The notes under the pieces are model-generated. The model had not been told where the DNA came from and ran no database searches. It saw only the letters and a list, made by a program, of their open reading frames with translations. 64,000 bases of DNA from Maridesulfovibrio ferrireducens (GTDB taxonomy: Bacteria > Desulfobacterota > Desulfovibrionia > Desulfovibrionales > Desulfovibrionaceae). Location: the NCBI RefSeq assembly GCF_900101105.1, contig NZ_FNGA01000005.1:267195-331194 (forward strand). Reading direction: 5' to 3'. Both the position numbers and the translations under genes were made by a program. This document shows positions 1-8,351 of this stretch, piece by piece. Every line of letters begins with the position of its first letter. The first letter of the stretch is position 1.

Positions 1-461
1 CCCTCAGGCAGAGTTCCTGCCGAGAGACTGTTCAGCTTTTCAAGCAGCCGCGAACGGGACCAGTAAAAATCGATATCTTCATTAAAAATGACATAAATAG
101 TTGAAAAACCGAACATGGAATAGCTACGAACTGTTTTAACTCCGGGAACACCCAGTAAGGCCACAGTCAGCGGATAACTGATCTGATCTTCCACATCCTG
201 CGGTGAACGGCCCATCCATTTGGTGAAAATAATTTGCTGATTTTCACCGATATCAGGGATTGCGTCCACAGGGACAGGAGATCTGTCGATACCTTCAATT
301 TTCCAGTCAAAAGGTGCGGTAAATATACCACCGCAGATGACCAGAAGCAGGAGAATGCCGACAATCAATTTTTGCTCAAGGCAGAACAGAATTGTCTTTT
401 CCGTAAGGGTACGGGGGATGGGACGCTGTTTTTCAGATGTGGAATTATCGCTCATTGTCAT
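1..461 (-). CDS. cusA: Heavy-metal efflux RND pump, N-terminal part (CusA/CzcA family)
   Basis: This is the inner-membrane proton-driven pump of a tripartite metal efflux system, cut off by the window start; about 153 N-terminal residues are visible. After a short polar start (MTMSDN or MSDN) the frame gives a first membrane helix. Then comes the family's conserved periplasmic porter start, with the motifs [24 protein letters not shown] and [13 protein letters not shown], which are typical of CusA/CzcA proteins. The gene lies 6-12 bases after the adaptor gene on the same strand, so the three efflux genes form one operon. Two in-frame ATGs (461 and 455) are possible; a GGGCGGG stretch fits the second slightly better. 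The substrate (Cu/Ag versus Zn/Cd/Co) cannot be settled because the metal-binding part is outside the window, but the neighbours favour Cu/Ag. Confidence 0.9.
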   Translation of the reverse strand, partial: MTMSDNSTSEKQRPIPRTLTEKTILFCLEQKLIVGILLLLVICGGIFTAPFDWKIEGIDRSPVPVDAIPDIGENQQIIFTKWMGRSPQDVEDQISYPLTVALLGVPGVKTVRSYSMFGFSTIYVIFNEDIDFYWSRSRLLEKLNSLSAGTLPE

Positions 462-467
462 CCCGCC

Positions 468-2639
468 CTATTCCTTGCCTTTGAGCTGGCGTTCCACTTC
501 GCCGCATTGGAGCATGGCTTCCCCGAAGTAAGGGTTGCGAACATTCTCGTCACTTTGCAGCCACTTGGCTCCCTTAAAATCAAAAGCCATGGGGCAGAAT
601 ATTTCGTAAACAGGCTGCGTTGAATTGATCCCCAGTTTTTCAATAGCATCGGTCATGCCGTAAGAAAGCGGCTCAAGCCCCGCGCGAACACCGACAATAT
701 CTTTTGCTCCGCGTATGGCATCAATTCCGTCATTGATATTTTTAAGGGCATTCATCCAAACTTTGTGGGCATCTACACTCAGCGCGGCGTGGTCTATTTT
801 TTTAAGTTCCTCCGCCATGAATGCGGCCTGTTTCTGCGCTCCTTGCAAATTGTCCACCGCAAGGGCTTCAGTAAATGCTGAATAGGAGGAATAAACTTTT
901 CCCAATTGAGTTTTGAACACATCAGGAGTTTCCACAGTGGTTCCAGCCTGCTTGGCAAGAGCTGAAATATCAAATGCCATATCAAGACGCATAAAATGTT
1001 TCGATGTTTCAGCTGTGATGGATTTTAACCTGAGCCCATCCTGAACTCCGCTACCCAGCACAGCATCGTTAGCAAGGAGCATGGACAATTCTTTCCAGAC
1101 CAGTGAGGAATCTCCTTTGAGTCCGGAACTATTTATTTCTTTAATGTTGTCAAAAAACTTAGAGTAAAGCGTGCGGGATTCTTCAACATTGCCGGATTCT
1201 GCTTTTTCCATGAGTTTGTTGAAGTCCTGTTTCAAATAAACCAGCTTGGACACAAACATCGGGGGCAGCGTATGTGCAGCGGGAGTTTCACCGTAGCCAT
1301 GGACAACCGTTTTCACGCCGCTTTCCGGATTCATCATACTTGGCTTCGCTATAATCTGAAGTGCGCTGTCGATTTTGAAATTACCTTTGGTAACAACTTG
1401 TTCACCAGCGACTAATCCGTATTTTACAACGTAATAATCCCCGGCTTTGGGTCCGAGAACGATTTCACGTCCTTCATAGACTCCTTCTTTTCCATCCACG
1501 GCAATATAAACTACAGCCCGTTTACCGGTAATGAGCGGGGCGGAAGCAGGGATTACCAACTGAGTTTCAGCGTTTTTATCAACTTGACTAACTGCACGCA
1601 CGAACATGCCGGGTTTAAGCTTAAGCCCCTTGTTGGGGACTTCAAGACGGATTCTGATTGTTCTGGTTTTTTCATTAACAACCGGATCAATATAAACCAC
1701 TTTCCCTTCAAATGATTTGCCGGGATAAGCTTCAGTTGTGAAATTTACGAGCATTCCCATTTTGATCCATGGCAGATCGGATTCATACGCTTCGAGGATC
1801 ACCCATACTCTTGAAAGGTCGGCAATAGTGTATATGGGAGTTCCTGTTTTTACATAAACCCCTTCAACAACATTTTTTTTTATAACTATTCCGCTCATGG
1901 GGGAATAGAGAGTCATGTGCTGGGCTGCTTTACCTTTTTTAATGATGTTTGCGATCTGAGTTTTTGAAAGACCGAGCAACCGGAGCTTTTCACGCGAAGC
2001 TTTTTCTGTGCGCATGGCAGTATCTTTGACGACCTTCATGGAGCTTCCACGCAGAGCATCTTTGGCCTTAACAGCCTGAATCAGTTCAGCCTGAGCAGTA
2101 AGAAGTTCGGGGCTGTATATGGAAGCCATTGCCTGCCCTTTGCGAACAGTGCTTCCGGTGTAGTCTATGTAAAGTTTATCTATGCGCCCCCCGGTCCATG
2201 CGGTGATCGTACCGATGCGGGTTTCATCATAATCAACCTTTCCCACCATGCGGGTTTCCACGCTTACATTTCTTTTTTCAACTATAGAGGTGGCAATTCC
2301 GGCAAGTTTACGGGACTGGCTGGTCAAGCTTATCTGCCTGAGACTGATGACTTCATCACCCGACTGTCCTCCCTTTTCAAGAGGGATCAGATCCATGAAA
2401 CACAAGGGACATTTACCCGGTTTCGGCAACTGAATCTGCGGATGCATAGAGCAAGTCCAGACCACTTCGCCGGCATCAGTAACTTCAGCATCCAATCCGT
2501 GTTCAGCATGCTCGTCAACTATGTTTTTCTCCGCGCCGTGATCAGCCGGACCGGAAAACCAGTAACCTGCTCCGAAAGCAATAAGGGCCACAATAATAAT
2601 TGAGGTCAATGCTGATTTTATATTTTTAAATATATTCAT
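468..2639 (-). CDS. cusB: RND efflux periplasmic adaptor with N-terminal heavy-metal-binding domain (CusB-like)
   Basis: This 723-residue membrane-fusion protein would bridge the RND pump and the outer-membrane channel. An N-terminal signal anchor (residues about 10-30) is followed by a short His-rich stretch. Next is a heavy-metal-binding domain around residues 60-90 (WTCSMHP...GKCPLCFMDL). The canonical CusB body follows, with an RKLAGI start, an IDKLYIDYTG barrel-sandwich segment, a coiled coil about 175-235, and an IYTIADLSRVWV barrel. It is longer than usual CusB (about 400). The extra C-terminal half resembles the DUF3347-type helical domain found on some CusB proteins and ends with a Cys-containing tail (EIFCPMAF, MLQCGEV) that could also handle metal. 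It lies between the channel and pump genes in one operon. Specificity for Cu/Ag is inferred from the Met/Cys/His-rich domains. Confidence 0.9.
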   Translation of the reverse strand: MNIFKNIKSALTSIIIVALIAFGAGYWFSGPADHGAEKNIVDEHAEHGLDAEVTDAGEVVWTCSMHPQIQLPKPGKCPLCFMDLIPLEKGGQSGDEVISLRQISLTSQSRKLAGIATSIVEKRNVSVETRMVGKVDYDETRIGTITAWTGGRIDKLYIDYTGSTVRKGQAMASIYSPELLTAQAELIQAVKAKDALRGSSMKVVKDTAMRTEKASREKLRLLGLSKTQIANIIKKGKAAQHMTLYSPMSGIVIKKNVVEGVYVKTGTPIYTIADLSRVWVILEAYESDLPWIKMGMLVNFTTEAYPGKSFEGKVVYIDPVVNEKTRTIRIRLEVPNKGLKLKPGMFVRAVSQVDKNAETQLVIPASAPLITGKRAVVYIAVDGKEGVYEGREIVLGPKAGDYYVVKYGLVAGEQVVTKGNFKIDSALQIIAKPSMMNPESGVKTVVHGYGETPAAHTLPPMFVSKLVYLKQDFNKLMEKAESGNVEESRTLYSKFFDNIKEINSSGLKGDSSLVWKELSMLLANDAVLGSGVQDGLRLKSITAETSKHFMRLDMAFDISALAKQAGTTVETPDVFKTQLGKVYSSYSAFTEALAVDNLQGAQKQAAFMAEELKKIDHAALSVDAHKVWMNALKNINDGIDAIRGAKDIVGVRAGLEPLSYGMTDAIEKLGINSTQPVYEIFCPMAFDFKGAKWLQSDENVRNPYFGEAMLQCGEVERQLKGKE

Positions 2640-2661
2640 TATGGTTTCCGTTTTGTTTTAA

Positions 2662-4029
2662 TTACTTGGCAGGAATAATTGCAGATGTCTGGGGCAGTAC
2701 CGAGCCATGAACTGTACAAGGTATTTCGCGGCCCACCAGATATTCAATGGCGGCAACCCTTTTAGCTTGTTCTGCAAGCGCCTGATAATAAACGAGTTGA
2801 AATTCGATCAAGGTTCTTTCCGCATCAATAAGATCGCTTGATGACGCTGTACCCGCTTGGAAAGCCTCAATAGAAACACCAAGTGACTGCTCGGCTTTGG
2901 GGGTAAGTGAATCGCGATATAGGCTGACTTTGCGGATGGCATCTTCATAGCGGTAGATTTCCAGTTCAAGGTCGGCAGAAAGGTTACGTTCAAGTCCAGC
3001 CCGTTCGCGACTGGCTGATTTAACTTTATGCTGAGCCTCAAGGAGCTGGGCTTCCTGTTTATCAAGCCAGATGGGCAGGTTTACAGACATACCTGCAACA
3101 ACGGGGTCACGGTCTTGATTCGTTACATTGGGGGATCTGGATTTTCCGGTCTGGATGTACTCAACGCCGAAAGAAAAATCGGGGAAATAATCTTTTTCAG
3201 CCAGTTCCACGGAAAGCTTTTCTTTATCGATTTTATGGGTCAGAGCCAGCAGACTGGGATTGGCCTCTTTGAAATCTTTTTTGAGTTGCTGGGGATCAAC
3301 TTCAATTTTCATGACTGGAATAGATGCAGGCAAGGGCAAAGTTTGTCCGTCCGGCCTGTTTATGGCAGCAAGAAGTTTGGCAACGGTGGGTCTTTTGCGC
3401 TCCTCCAGCGAACGAAGTCTGTCTTCAAGCTTGCCCAGTTCTACCTGAGTTTTAATAACTCCGTCATATGTACCTGCCCCGGTGGAATATCTGGAGCGGG
3501 CCACGTTTTCGAGGTACTTCATAAGCTCGATATTTTCACGGGTAATGCGGATTGCTTGCGCAAGGTATGCGTAATCGTAATATATTCTTTTAACTTGATA
3601 AAATATCTTAAGTTTCAAGGCATCGAACTTTGCTTTTTTAATGTCTGCATCACGCAAAGCCTGTTCGCCTTTAAGGTCCAGTTTACCGAACCATGGAAGA
3701 GTTTGACTCAGACCGTATTTAAATTCTTGCGGTCCGGTTCTTGTTTCTACCGGCTGAATAAACCATGCAAAGCTGAATCTGGGGTCAGGCAGGCTTGAAA
3801 CACTTGTCTCCCGCTGCAAAGCTGCTTTCCAGCCGTAAAAGGCAGAATATAGATCGTCATTATTACGCGCAGCCTCAACAAGATATTGAGTCAATTCTTT
3901 TATTTCGCCTTGTCTGGTTTTGTATTCAGCGATCGTTTCATTTGATCCATCTTGCGCTTTTCCATGAAGTGGAAAAACGAATAACAAAGCCATGAACATA
4001 AGCAGTGTATATGTATATTTTCGAGACAT
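2662..4029 (-). CDS. cusC: TolC-family outer membrane efflux channel (CusC-like)
   Basis: This is the outer-membrane channel of the tripartite metal pump, about 455 residues. The start at 4029 is preferred over a longer frame because AGGAGAACC lies just upstream and the protein then begins with a clean signal peptide (MSRKYTYTLLMFMALLFVF, cleavage near GKAQ). The body has the two long helical repeats of TolC proteins: a PDPRFSFAW segment, LPWFGKLDLKGEQAL, RYSTGAGTYDGVIKTQ, and the second-repeat counterpart FQAGTASSSDLIDAERTLIE. No lipobox cysteine is visible at the cleavage site, unlike E. coli CusC. It is the first gene of the minus-strand operon, with the adaptor 22 bases downstream. Confidence 0.88.
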   Translation of the reverse strand: MSRKYTYTLLMFMALLFVFPLHGKAQDGSNETIAEYKTRQGEIKELTQYLVEAARNNDDLYSAFYGWKAALQRETSVSSLPDPRFSFAWFIQPVETRTGPQEFKYGLSQTLPWFGKLDLKGEQALRDADIKKAKFDALKLKIFYQVKRIYYDYAYLAQAIRITRENIELMKYLENVARSRYSTGAGTYDGVIKTQVELGKLEDRLRSLEERKRPTVAKLLAAINRPDGQTLPLPASIPVMKIEVDPQQLKKDFKEANPSLLALTHKIDKEKLSVELAEKDYFPDFSFGVEYIQTGKSRSPNVTNQDRDPVVAGMSVNLPIWLDKQEAQLLEAQHKVKSASRERAGLERNLSADLELEIYRYEDAIRKVSLYRDSLTPKAEQSLGVSIEAFQAGTASSSDLIDAERTLIEFQLVYYQALAEQAKRVAAIEYLVGREIPCTVHGSVLPQTSAIIPAK

Positions 4030-4264
4030 TGGTTCTCCTGCATATCTTTTATTGAAAGCTGCTGTCTTTGCTGTGAGCAATTACTATTCCATGCCCTTTA
4101 TTGAGCCGGATAAGACGGTTAAAATTGAGCATATCCTATTATTACCCCTTGCTGCCAGTCTTAAATAATATAATTTGTGCAGTTTTTGTCGCGTTCATAA
4201 TCATTATTTCAAGCACTTACGACAACCGTTTGCACTTTTTGCACAACAAGACTTAATATAAGCG

Positions 4265-4301
4265 CCCGCTAATTCATACTAAAATGGTATGAATTAGCGG
4301 G
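4265..4301. repeat. Perfect 15-bp inverted repeat in the divergent cus / phosphatase intergenic region
   Basis: Arms 4265-4279 (CCCGCTAATTCATAC) and 4287-4301 pair perfectly around a 7-base loop. The repeat sits in the 470-base gap between the divergent efflux operon and the phosphatase gene. There is no T-run on either side, so a classical terminator is unlikely; an operator or other structured element is possible. The rest of the gap (4030-4499) is AT-rich with several TATAAT-like stretches (for example around 4400-4415) but no confident promoter. Confidence 0.5.
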
Positions 4302-4499
4302 TACGAAAGTAAACATAACAACTATGTGCAGTTTTTTACACATATATTGTTAATTAGATTGATGAGTAGGCATGTTTATTTACTAACTAACTAATATATT
4401 GGTATAATATTCATTTGGAATGTTAAATGTAACCACTTCCTATGAAATGGTTGGGCGAAAACGGTAAAAAAGGGTATGTTTTGTCAAAACAGGATGGTT

Positions 4500-6614
4500 A
4501 TGAAAATAAGATTCAAATTACTTTTGCTGCTGTTGGCGGTTTCGATCATCCCGCTGGTCATAGTTCAGGCCGGGGTGCTTGAATCATTACGTTCGCTCTC
4601 CGGTGAAATCGGCGAAGAGGTTCGCAGGGAGCTGGTCAATAAAAGTAGTGTTGAATTAAAACGGTTGGTGGAGGATCACGCAAGAGTTCTTTCCAAGCAA
4701 CGCAGGATTGTAGAACTCAATCTACAGCAACTTTCAGCTGAGCTTTCGACATGGATTGAAGAGGGAGACCAGTTTTTGCTGCCCGAGATTTTTATCGGAG
4801 TCGAGGAACTGGCAGAAGAAGATAATAGCAAGCGGCTTCAGCAGAAATATAAGTTACAAAATTCAGGTATGCACGGTAAAGGCCGTATCGATTTTAACTC
4901 TGTGGGCTATAGCGCAGGGTATCAGGGAAAGGCTGACAGACTTCTCCCTCAAGGATCAGTGAATATTATTTCTCCTCTTTTCAAATCAATTGAAAAGAAA
5001 AATCCTGACCTGACATTATGGATTAATGCAATTTTCATTTCCGGAGAGTCTCTTACTTATCCGGCCCGTTCAAAAAGAATGTCAATGCATCAGACTGTAC
5101 CTGTTATCAATGGAAACTTATCCCCTGTCTGGTCGCTTCCTCAAAAAGATCCGGTAACAGGAAAGACAGTTCTTACTGCATCCTTGGGAATAATAGTACG
5201 GGGAAAAGCTGTCGGGTCAGCGTCCATAGATATTCCGCTGGATACTATTTTACATGGTTATAATCATCTCGGTGCTTTTTCAGATAATATAGATTCCTTG
5301 CTGGTTCGTCGTGAAGGAAACACTGAAAACAGTGGAATTGAAGTGATTGCGCAGCAGATTTCTTCTGCCGGACAAAATCACATGATGCATATGTGGGAAC
5401 CTTCCGCAAAGCAGACTTTGCTTTCATCCACAAATACCATTTTGTTCTCTCGCTTCAAAAAATTTCTGGCAGATGGCAAGTCCGGCGTGATGAGCATGGC
5501 CTATAAGGGGCGCGATAGTATATGGGCCTTTTCTGCGCCTGATAAAAGAGGGATTTCTTTAGTCTTGATCCTACCTCATGATGATGTTGTGGAACCTGCG
5601 GAAAAGGCAAAATCGTTTGTGAATTTTACAATTGGGGAACAATACAAAAATACAACTTATGTATTGCTGGCTGTTGTGTTGCTGGTGTCGGCCCTAGCTT
5701 TTCTGTTCTCGCGTCGTTTCACGAAAAATATTTTAACTCTCGCCAAAGGGGTTAAACGTATCGCCTCAGGTGATTTTTCAGCCCAGGTTGAACTTTCCAG
5801 CTCGGATGAAGTTGGTGAACTCGCAAAAGATTTTAATAAAATGGTCCCGGCACTTCAGGAGCATATTGAAATTAAAAGTGCTCTTGATGTTGCGATGGAG
5901 GTACAAACAAATTTGCTGCCGCAAACCTCTCCGAATATCCCGACTTATGAAATTTTCGGTGAAAGCAGATATTGTGATGAACTCGGTGGTGACTACTTCG
6001 ACTACATCATGCCTCACACAGACGGAGAAAGTATTCGATTTGCTGTGGGTGATGTCAGCGGTCACGGTGTTCCGGCGGCAATGCTTATGGGGTCCATACG
6101 AGGCTATGTGCGCGCAAGGACTTTAAGCGGCGGAACTCTTGGAGAAGTTTTAACCGATGTAAACAAACTGGTTGCGGAAGACACCTACAAGACAGGTCAA
6201 TTCATGACCATGATCATGGTTGAACTGGACCCCGACAAGAACGAATTGCGCTGGGTACGGGCCGGCCACGAACCGGCTTTGATATTTGATCCCGGCAAAG
6301 ATGAATTTATTAAGCTTGAGGGACAGGGAATAGCCCTCGGAGCTATTGAAGAAGCTACTTATATGGAGAACTACTGCGCTGACTTAAATGCGGGACAAAT
6401 TCTTATTCTTGGAACAGATGGTATTTGGGAAGCTTCTAACGAAAAGGGAGAGTTTTTCGGAAAGCAGCGGTTATTGGAAGTAATTGATTCTGAAAAGGAT
6501 TCACCGGCAGAAGTACTTGTAAATAGCATTTTCGAGGCTGTGCATACGTTTACTGGAAGAGACAAACAAGAAGATGATCTCACTGTTGTGGTCGTCAAAA
6601 AAATAAACAAATAA
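4500..6614 (+). CDS. Membrane sensor with HAMP and SpoIIE/PP2C-type serine phosphatase domain
   Basis: This membrane receptor of about 704 residues would relay an extracytoplasmic signal by dephosphorylating a protein, typically an anti-anti-sigma (STAS) partner. It has a first membrane helix (about residues 5-22) and a large periplasmic sensor region (about 25-385). A second helix (YVLLAVVLLVSALAFLF) is followed by a HAMP domain (ITLAKGVKRIASGDFSAQVE...DEVGELAKDFN). The PP2C/RsbU-type catalytic domain starts at LDVAMEVQTNLLPQ and shows the metal-site motifs GGDYFDY, AVGDVSGHG and ILGTDGIWEA, so it looks active. ATG 4500 has AGGA five bases upstream; ATGs 4494 and 4476 are in-frame alternatives. 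No STAS or anti-sigma gene is adjacent, so the partner is unknown. The metal operon is divergent, but a role in metal response is only a guess. Confidence 0.85.
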   Translation: MKIRFKLLLLLLAVSIIPLVIVQAGVLESLRSLSGEIGEEVRRELVNKSSVELKRLVEDHARVLSKQRRIVELNLQQLSAELSTWIEEGDQFLLPEIFIGVEELAEEDNSKRLQQKYKLQNSGMHGKGRIDFNSVGYSAGYQGKADRLLPQGSVNIISPLFKSIEKKNPDLTLWINAIFISGESLTYPARSKRMSMHQTVPVINGNLSPVWSLPQKDPVTGKTVLTASLGIIVRGKAVGSASIDIPLDTILHGYNHLGAFSDNIDSLLVRREGNTENSGIEVIAQQISSAGQNHMMHMWEPSAKQTLLSSTNTILFSRFKKFLADGKSGVMSMAYKGRDSIWAFSAPDKRGISLVLILPHDDVVEPAEKAKSFVNFTIGEQYKNTTYVLLAVVLLVSALAFLFSRRFTKNILTLAKGVKRIASGDFSAQVELSSSDEVGELAKDFNKMVPALQEHIEIKSALDVAMEVQTNLLPQTSPNIPTYEIFGESRYCDELGGDYFDYIMPHTDGESIRFAVGDVSGHGVPAAMLMGSIRGYVRARTLSGGTLGEVLTDVNKLVAEDTYKTGQFMTMIMVELDPDKNELRWVRAGHEPALIFDPGKDEFIKLEGQGIALGAIEEATYMENYCADLNAGQILILGTDGIWEASNEKGEFFGKQRLLEVIDSEKDSPAEVLVNSIFEAVHTFTGRDKQEDDLTVVVVKKINK

Positions 6615-6641
6615 CAACTCAACACGCTAAGGGAGTTAACA

Positions 6642-7109
6642 ATGAAAAAGATTTTAAACATCAGCATATTGGTAGCATTTATTATTGCAATGTCCACAGT
6701 AGCCTTTGCCATGGATATGAATATGGACCATTCCAACCACGGAAAAGGGGGAATGAAAGGCTCAATGCATGATGGAGTTACCATGATGGAAAAAGGGATT
6801 GCTCAGATGAAACATGGAGCTAAACTCATGAACGATCCTGCCACAATGAATGACGGTATGGGAATGATGAATAAAGAAATGATGCCCATGCACAACGGTA
6901 TGAAAATGATTGAAACGGGAGCTGAAGGCGATCCTCACCAGTCCATGATAAAAAATTCCATGGGTAACGCCAACAAAGGCATGATGGAAATGATGAAAGG
7001 TATGGGCATGATGAAAAAAGGTACTGACGGCGGCATGCAGATGATGAATGACGGTCTTCAGAAGATGGAAAAATCGCTTGAAGAAGTAAAAGCTATGTCA
7101 GGCATGTAG
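6642..7109 (+). CDS. Methionine-rich exported protein, probable periplasmic metal binder
   Basis: This is a 155-residue protein with a signal peptide (MKKILNISILVAFIIAMSTV, cleavage near AFA). The mature part is extraordinarily Met-rich (roughly one residue in five) with scattered His and Gly, in motifs such as MDMNMDHSNH, MMNKEMMPMHN and KGMGMMKKG. Met/His clusters of this kind bind Cu(I)/Ag(I) in periplasmic chaperones such as CusF, CopC and PcoE, but the fold here is unlike CusF. It sits 27 bases after the phosphatase gene with a good ribosome site (AAGGGAG), close to the metal efflux operon, and is followed by a terminator. I infer a copper-buffering or chaperone role; no named family is certain. 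Confidence 0.7.
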   Translation: MKKILNISILVAFIIAMSTVAFAMDMNMDHSNHGKGGMKGSMHDGVTMMEKGIAQMKHGAKLMNDPATMNDGMGMMNKEMMPMHNGMKMIETGAEGDPHQSMIKNSMGNANKGMMEMMKGMGMMKKGTDGGMQMMNDGLQKMEKSLEEVKAMSGM

Positions 7110-7133
7110 GCTTAGCTGTATAATTCTTATATA

Positions 7134-7175
7134 AAGCCTCACAGCGTGTTATCCTGCTGTGGGGCTTTTTGTTTT
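7134..7175 (+). terminator. Rho-independent terminator after the Met-rich protein gene
   Basis: AGCCTCACAGC pairs with GCTGTGGGGCT (one G-U) around a short loop and is followed by TTTTTGTTTT. It ends the plus-strand phosphatase / Met-rich transcript. Confidence 0.85.
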
Positions 7176-7191
7176 GACCGAAGTGAAACAA

Positions 7192-7227
7192 GAATAGCTT
7201 TCATGCTGGCAAACATGAAAGCTATTC
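7192..7227. repeat. Perfect 14-bp inverted repeat between convergent genes
   Basis: GAATAGCTTTCATG (7192-7205) pairs perfectly with 7214-7227 across an 8-base loop. It lies 60 bases past the end of the minus-strand activase gene and may terminate that operon, although the minus-strand T-run is weak. Confidence 0.45.
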
Positions 7228-7286
7228 GGTGTAAGAGGTCCGGTAATGCTTATTAATTATGTGGAAGCCGATCTTCCGTTTATACC

Positions 7287-8252
7287 TTATCCTCCTACTG
7301 AGACATTTGGGCAGTGAGGCAAAACCAAATTTTTAAGAGCCAGAACATGTTCCCGGTTCGGTGGAATCACTCCGTTTAAAGCATATTCCCGATCAAGCTG
7401 TTCCCATTTTGGTTCGCCTAAACGGTGATATGGCAGAATATCCAGCCCTTCGACTGAACCACCAAGGGATGCGACAAATTGTGCTGTAGCTTCAATATTT
7501 TCTTCAGAATCATTGCAGCCGGGAATAAGCGGAATCCTGATGCGGAGGGTTTTTCCCCTTTCTGCCGCCATTTTTATATTACTCAAAATCTGTTCATTCG
7601 GAACGCCTGTGAGTTCTTCATGTTTTGCGGAATCCATATGCTTGATATCGGTGAGAACTAAATCTGTGTGCTCCAGCACTTTTGCAAAAGTCTCCTGAGC
7701 ACAAAAACAGCAGCTTTCAATTGCAGTATGTAAGCCACGTTTATGCGCTTCTTTCAGGGCAGTAAGAAGAAACGCTGATTGCAAAGTCGGTTCGCCACCT
7801 GAAAATGTAACCCCGCCACCAGAAGTATTATAAAATGGGCGGTCCCGCTCCACTTCTTCCATTACTTCATCGACTGTCAGGTAACGTCCTACAATGGTCA
7901 TTGATCCGGCATAACAATTTTCAACACATTCACCGCAATAAGTGCATTTGTCGCGGTCGATCTCAACCTTAAAATTTTCTTTAATAACAATAGCCTGTTC
8001 CGGGCAGAGAGTTGCGCATTTCACACAGCTGATACAGTGATGAGGGATACGCATTATTTCAGGTTTACTGCTCATGGATTCCGGGTTCTGGCACCATTTA
8101 CATTTAAGTGGACAGCCCTTCAAAAAAACAAGCGTGCGGATGCCTCCACCGTCATGGACCGCAAAACGCTGAATATCAAAAACCAGCCCTGTGAGCTGAG
8201 CCTTGTCCTTATCTTCCAAACTAAATTTATGCTGGCGTTCCTTCCATCTCAT
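7287..8252 (-). CDS. Glycyl radical enzyme activase (radical SAM, two ferredoxin-type clusters)
   Basis: This 321-residue enzyme uses S-adenosylmethionine and a [4Fe-4S] cluster to install the glycyl radical on the dehydratase encoded just upstream. The motif CPLKCKWC (CxxxCxxC) near residue 47 is the radical-SAM cluster site. Right after it are two ferredoxin-like motifs (CISCVKCATLC and CTYCGECVENC) with the paired CxxCxxC...C spacing found in activases of GD/CutC-type enzymes but absent from PflA. GGGVTFSGGEP follows (SAM-binding GGE). It is the last gene of the minus-strand operon. It lies 99 bases after the dehydratase gene, with a hairpin between them that may reduce its dose relative to the dehydratase. 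By context it is a DhaB2-like activase. Confidence 0.9.
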   Translation of the reverse strand: MRWKERQHKFSLEDKDKAQLTGLVFDIQRFAVHDGGGIRTLVFLKGCPLKCKWCQNPESMSSKPEIMRIPHHCISCVKCATLCPEQAIVIKENFKVEIDRDKCTYCGECVENCYAGSMTIVGRYLTVDEVMEEVERDRPFYNTSGGGVTFSGGEPTLQSAFLLTALKEAHKRGLHTAIESCCFCAQETFAKVLEHTDLVLTDIKHMDSAKHEELTGVPNEQILSNIKMAAERGKTLRIRIPLIPGCNDSEENIEATAQFVASLGGSVEGLDILPYHRLGEPKWEQLDREYALNGVIPPNREHVLALKNLVLPHCPNVSVGG

Positions 8253-8314
8253 TTTGCAACTCGCTTATTTGTATAATGCAGGGATCTGACGGCTAAAGGC
8301 TTAAGCCCTGAATA

Positions 8315-8340
8315 GGCCCCCGACTGGTTTGCCGGAGGCC
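8315..8340 (-). promoter_or_regulatory. Intercistronic hairpin between the glycyl radical enzyme and activase genes
   Basis: GGCCCCCG and CGGAGGCC form an 8-bp stem (one wobble) around a 10-base loop. There is no T-run in the minus direction. It could be an RNA-processing or stabilising element, or a partial attenuator that sets the enzyme-to-activase ratio. Confidence 0.45.
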
Positions 8341-8351
8341 TTTCTCGTCTA

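Noticed and set aside
3028..3798. 256-codon open frame opposite the CusC gene
   Set aside because: It lies wholly antisense to a well-supported outer-membrane channel gene, has no ribosome site and its translation looks like random shadow sequence.
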